From contig DAJW01000069.1 in NCBI GenBank assembly GCA_002496485.1, positions 1-9,355 of the forward strand: 9,355 nt of DNA, in the 5' to 3' direction. The translations under genes were made by a program, and so were the position numbers. Source of the DNA: Euryarchaeota archaeon UBA36. Lineage in GTDB: Archaea; Thermoplasmatota; Poseidoniia; Poseidoniales; Thalassarchaeaceae. Shown here in pieces: positions 6,767 through 9,355 of the stretch. Position 1 is the stretch's first letter. Every line of letters starts with the position of its first letter. The notes below the pieces were generated by a model that worked only from the letters and a program-made list of their open reading frames with translations, was not told the DNA's origin and did no database searches.

Positions 6767-9355
6767 GGATTCTTCTGTTTAATGTTTTATCATCTACTAC
6801 TGAAGATAGATATATTTTTGCAGCTTTGATAAATATATTTTCTAATCTTGATCTTGCATCATTAAACATTTCTTCTGGATAAATTAGTAATCTACCTGTT
6901 ACTCCAACTAGTAATCCTGGCAAAACTACTTCTCTTCGTTTATTTTCGGGCTTATTTTTTTCGATTTTTTCCAAAACGCTATGATATAGAGCTAATTGTA
7001 GACTATGTGCCATTAGTAAATCATATTCTGCTTGATTAAGTGGTGTAGTCTCATTGCTTCCAAAGGTTTCCATAAGTGACCCAGAGTCATCCAATACTGA
7101 AAAGGCCTGAGAAGTCTTCAAATCAATCGGTCTAATATAAGATTTTGAATTACTTTGCGTACATAGTACTAAATCAATAGACCCGGACATATCTATCTTA
7201 ACCGAATTGATATTTCTAACTGTTTCTCTCCCTGAAGGGGTCCATCTAGAACGAGTAATTGGGGGAACTTGTATATGATTAGTGAAAAAGAATGGAAATT
7301 CTGTTCGGAGTCCATCTACCGAGTGATGGTCAATATTTTCTCCTGAGGTTAATCTCCCTACAATTCCTGAGGAAATTCGATTTAATATCTTATTTATGAT
7401 TGTCTTTGAAACTTCATAATCAATTCCAAGTGGCATTAATTCATCAAAAACCGTGGAAAGTAATTTTTCATCAAGTAGTCTATTTGGAGAAAATTGAGTC
7501 CATGTCGCTGGTAGGTCTTGAAAGGGACCACCAATTACATTACTCGGATTTCCTATTCCGAGCTCTATAATTCTATGAATAATAAGACCTAAAGTGGATG
7601 AATCTGGTAAGTTTGATTGTGGATTTATTTCCATCTTTTCATCCCACTCTTTTGTAGAAATATCTGAATTATCTGGATACAGTAAATTAGTAACACCACC
7701 CTTAATTTCCATAAAATAGGCCTCAGGATTTCGGTCTACAGTTGAGAGTTTATGGGGGGCAAGAGTAATTCTTGACTGTGATGAAAAATTGAAATGTTTT
7801 ATGTTTTCTTTAGTTTGGGTATCATGTGCCCTCTTGTTAATATTAATGTGATTTGTGAGTGGTGAATCAATATCAATTGGTGCTTTAATATCAGTGTTAA
7901 AGCACTCATGTTTATGATATACAATCAAACTATTTGTTGTTTTATCTCCAGAAATAAATCCATTAGTAGATAATTCTGAGGGGTTAATGAGTATGTTTGT
8001 TCCTGATTCTGATTTGGGTTGAGTGGGGAATTCTAGATCATTAGGTTGGAGCCACGGACTAGATATTTCTTTTCTTTTCCATGAAGATTGTCTAATTGCT
8101 TCTATCCACATTTGGCCTAATTGTGTTCTTGATTTACTGTATTTCCAAGGAATTTCTAATCCTTTACCTTGTACCCATTCAGTATTCTTTGGTGAACCAA
8201 CAATTATCAGTTGATTTTGTGCTCGGGTAGCAGCCACATAAAGTAGTCGTCTTGCTTCGGCATCTTTCCTAGAAGAATGGATTTGTCGAGCATGTTTCCA
8301 TATGGCAGAAATAGGTTTTTCAGAAGCAGACCAAGGATTTGGATTTACGGCGAAAATTTCTGGTGATATAATTATTTTATTTCTATTTTCCAAAGTCATA
8401 GAAACTTGTCTATCTGAAAATAAGTCCGCTAAAATCACTACCTTTGATTCAAGGCCTTTAGAAGCATGGATTGACATTAGTCTTACACAATTTTTGTTTG
8501 TGATTATTTTTGATTCGGCTGATATGTTAGTCTGTTCTCTTATTTCTCTAATTTTATCTGCTATCACAATTTTATCTCCGCCAAAGTTAGAAGAAATATG
8601 TTCTATCAATTCGATGAATTCGGAGATATCTAGAAATGATGAGTCATCATTATTTGCTATCAGAATATCTGAGTAGTCTACTGTATCTTCAATTATTTGA
8701 ATCAAATTTCCAGATGGAATTTGTGAAATCCATCGTTCAACTAGTTTTCTTTGTCTATCACTAGTAAATTCCCTTAACCTAGACAAAAAGTTAGTTTTTT
8801 CTTTGGGTTTTAGGAAATCCTGAAGTTGAAAGTCAGTCATTCCAATTAGTGTAGACCGAGCAACCCAAGCAGCTGCATTTCGTGAATGTGGCCTAGCTAA
8901 TAACTGAATTAGTCCATCTAAGTCAGAAATTACTTGTCTACTCAATAGAGGTCCTTCTCTATCGGCTTGAGCAGGAATACCTTGATCTCGTAGGTGTCTG
9001 ATAATTGGATTACGTAGTTTACTTCTACTGGCCATTAAAATCAATATATCTGAAAAATCTAATTTTTCATTTTGTGGAATTTCTTTCCATGTTCCATCTT
9101 TATCCATAACTCTTGTAGATTTACCAGAAATTAGAGATTTTACTCTCTTTGAAATCATTATAGCTTGCCTTTCAATTGAGTTTTTGGATAGGATTGAAAA
9201 GGGATCATAATAAGAATATAAATCTAAATTTTCTTTATCTTCAACAGAATTTTGCTGAGGACAAATCCACTCAATTATACCTGGTTTATCTTTATTAGAT
9301 TCTGAAGGGAATAAATTTTGAAAATCGGCATAATAGTCTGATTTAGGAAAAAATC
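6759..9355 (-). CDS. AddA/RecB-like UvrD-family helicase with C-terminal PD-(D/E)XK nuclease, 5' end beyond window
   Basis: The frame stays open to the right edge, so 864 residues of a longer protein are seen. The ATG at 9158 is internal, because the upstream codons read on as ...SIERQAIMISKRV, typical of the helicase core. Residue numbers here count from that ATG. DILILMASRSKLRNPIIRHL (about 37-56) matches motif IV. SIHASKGLESKVVILAD (229-245) matches motif V, and EARRLLYVAATRAQNQL (301-317) is motif VI with its arginines. After a divergent linker the nuclease domain shows H528 in GLIIHRI, E620 in TEFPFFF, D662 in GSIDLVL, D679-x-K681 in IDLKTS, and Q721/Y725 in QLALY, so it should be active. 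The Walker motifs lie outside the window. Such enzymes unwind and cut DNA ends before recombination, usually with an AddB-like partner that would be encoded upstream. The M20 peptidase gene overlaps its end. Confidence 0.88.
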   Translation of the reverse strand, partial: FFPKSDYYADFQNLFPSESNKDKPGIIEWICPQQNSVEDKENLDLYSYYDPFSILSKNSIERQAIMISKRVKSLISGKSTRVMDKDGTWKEIPQNEKLDFSDILILMASRSKLRNPIIRHLRDQGIPAQADREGPLLSRQVISDLDGLIQLLARPHSRNAAAWVARSTLIGMTDFQLQDFLKPKEKTNFLSRLREFTSDRQRKLVERWISQIPSGNLIQIIEDTVDYSDILIANNDDSSFLDISEFIELIEHISSNFGGDKIVIADKIREIREQTNISAESKIITNKNCVRLMSIHASKGLESKVVILADLFSDRQVSMTLENRNKIIISPEIFAVNPNPWSASEKPISAIWKHARQIHSSRKDAEARRLLYVAATRAQNQLIIVGSPKNTEWVQGKGLEIPWKYSKSRTQLGQMWIEAIRQSSWKRKEISSPWLQPNDLEFPTQPKSESGTNILINPSELSTNGFISGDKTTNSLIVYHKHECFNTDIKAPIDIDSPLTNHININKRAHDTQTKENIKHFNFSSQSRITLAPHKLSTVDRNPEAYFMEIKGGVTNLLYPDNSDISTKEWDEKMEINPQSNLPDSSTLGLIIHRIIELGIGNPSNVIGGPFQDLPATWTQFSPNRLLDEKLLSTVFDELMPLGIDYEVSKTIINKILNRISSGIVGRLTSGENIDHHSVDGLRTEFPFFFTNHIQVPPITRSRWTPSGRETVRNINSVKIDMSGSIDLVLCTQSNSKSYIRPIDLKTSQAFSVLDDSGSLMETFGSNETTPLNQAEYDLLMAHSLQLALYHSVLEKIEKNKPENKRREVVLPGLLVGVTGRLLIYPEEMFNDARSRLENIFIKAAKIYLSSVVDDKTLNRRILE

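Noticed and set aside
8302..8676. Plus-strand open frame of 124 codons
   Set aside because: It covers helicase motifs V and VI on the opposite strand, which are clearly the coding frame; this is a shadow.
9156..9158. ATG at 9158 as the start of the helicase-nuclease
   Set aside because: The same frame is open to the window edge and reads naturally into it, and the helicase ATP-binding half must lie upstream; the ATG is internal.
1..9355. CRISPR array, tRNA or rRNA genes, insertion sequence or attachment sites
   Set aside because: No regularly spaced repeats, tRNA-like folds, terminal inverted repeats or transposase motifs were found on reading; gaps between genes are all shorter than about 150 bases.

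Overview
The window looks like chromosome from an AT-rich archaeon, most likely a marine euryarchaeote of the Poseidoniia (Marine Group II) or Marine Group III type. The strongest clue is an apparent RaSEA, the radical-SAM enzyme of archaeosine synthesis, which is an archaeal tRNA modification. TATA-like boxes sit about 40-50 nt before several starts, and genes are packed with very short gaps or overlaps. The lineage is an inference from gene content, not a database match.

Layout. Bases 1-2015 hold three genes on the minus strand. In transcription order they are RaSEA, a small two-helix membrane protein, and the N-terminal 170 residues of a polytopic membrane protein cut by the left edge (possibly related to a terminal oxidase). 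An AT-only divergent promoter region at about 2052-2086 separates them from a plus-strand pair: an UMF1-type major facilitator permease with an extra soluble domain of about 140 residues, and a membrane-anchored hexapeptide-repeat acyltransferase that starts one base after the permease stops. This pair meets a minus-strand block in a 4-base tail-to-tail overlap.

The minus-strand block, in transcription order, is a large AddA/RecB-like UvrD helicase-nuclease (5' end beyond the right edge), an M20 family metallopeptidase that overlaps or nearly abuts it, and a coiled-coil protein of unknown function that probably has its own promoter.

How the genes fit together. The RaSEA gene serves tRNA modification and has no obvious link to the membrane proteins downstream. 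The permease and acyltransferase are very probably co-translated and may act on one envelope-related substrate. The helicase-nuclease should act in DNA end processing, and its partner subunit would be expected just beyond the right edge. No tRNA, rRNA, CRISPR array, insertion sequence or phage gene was seen. I found no convincing new multi-gene system. The items most worth checking are the domain inserted in the permease, the permease-acyltransferase pair, and the bacterial-style helicase-nuclease in an archaeal setting.
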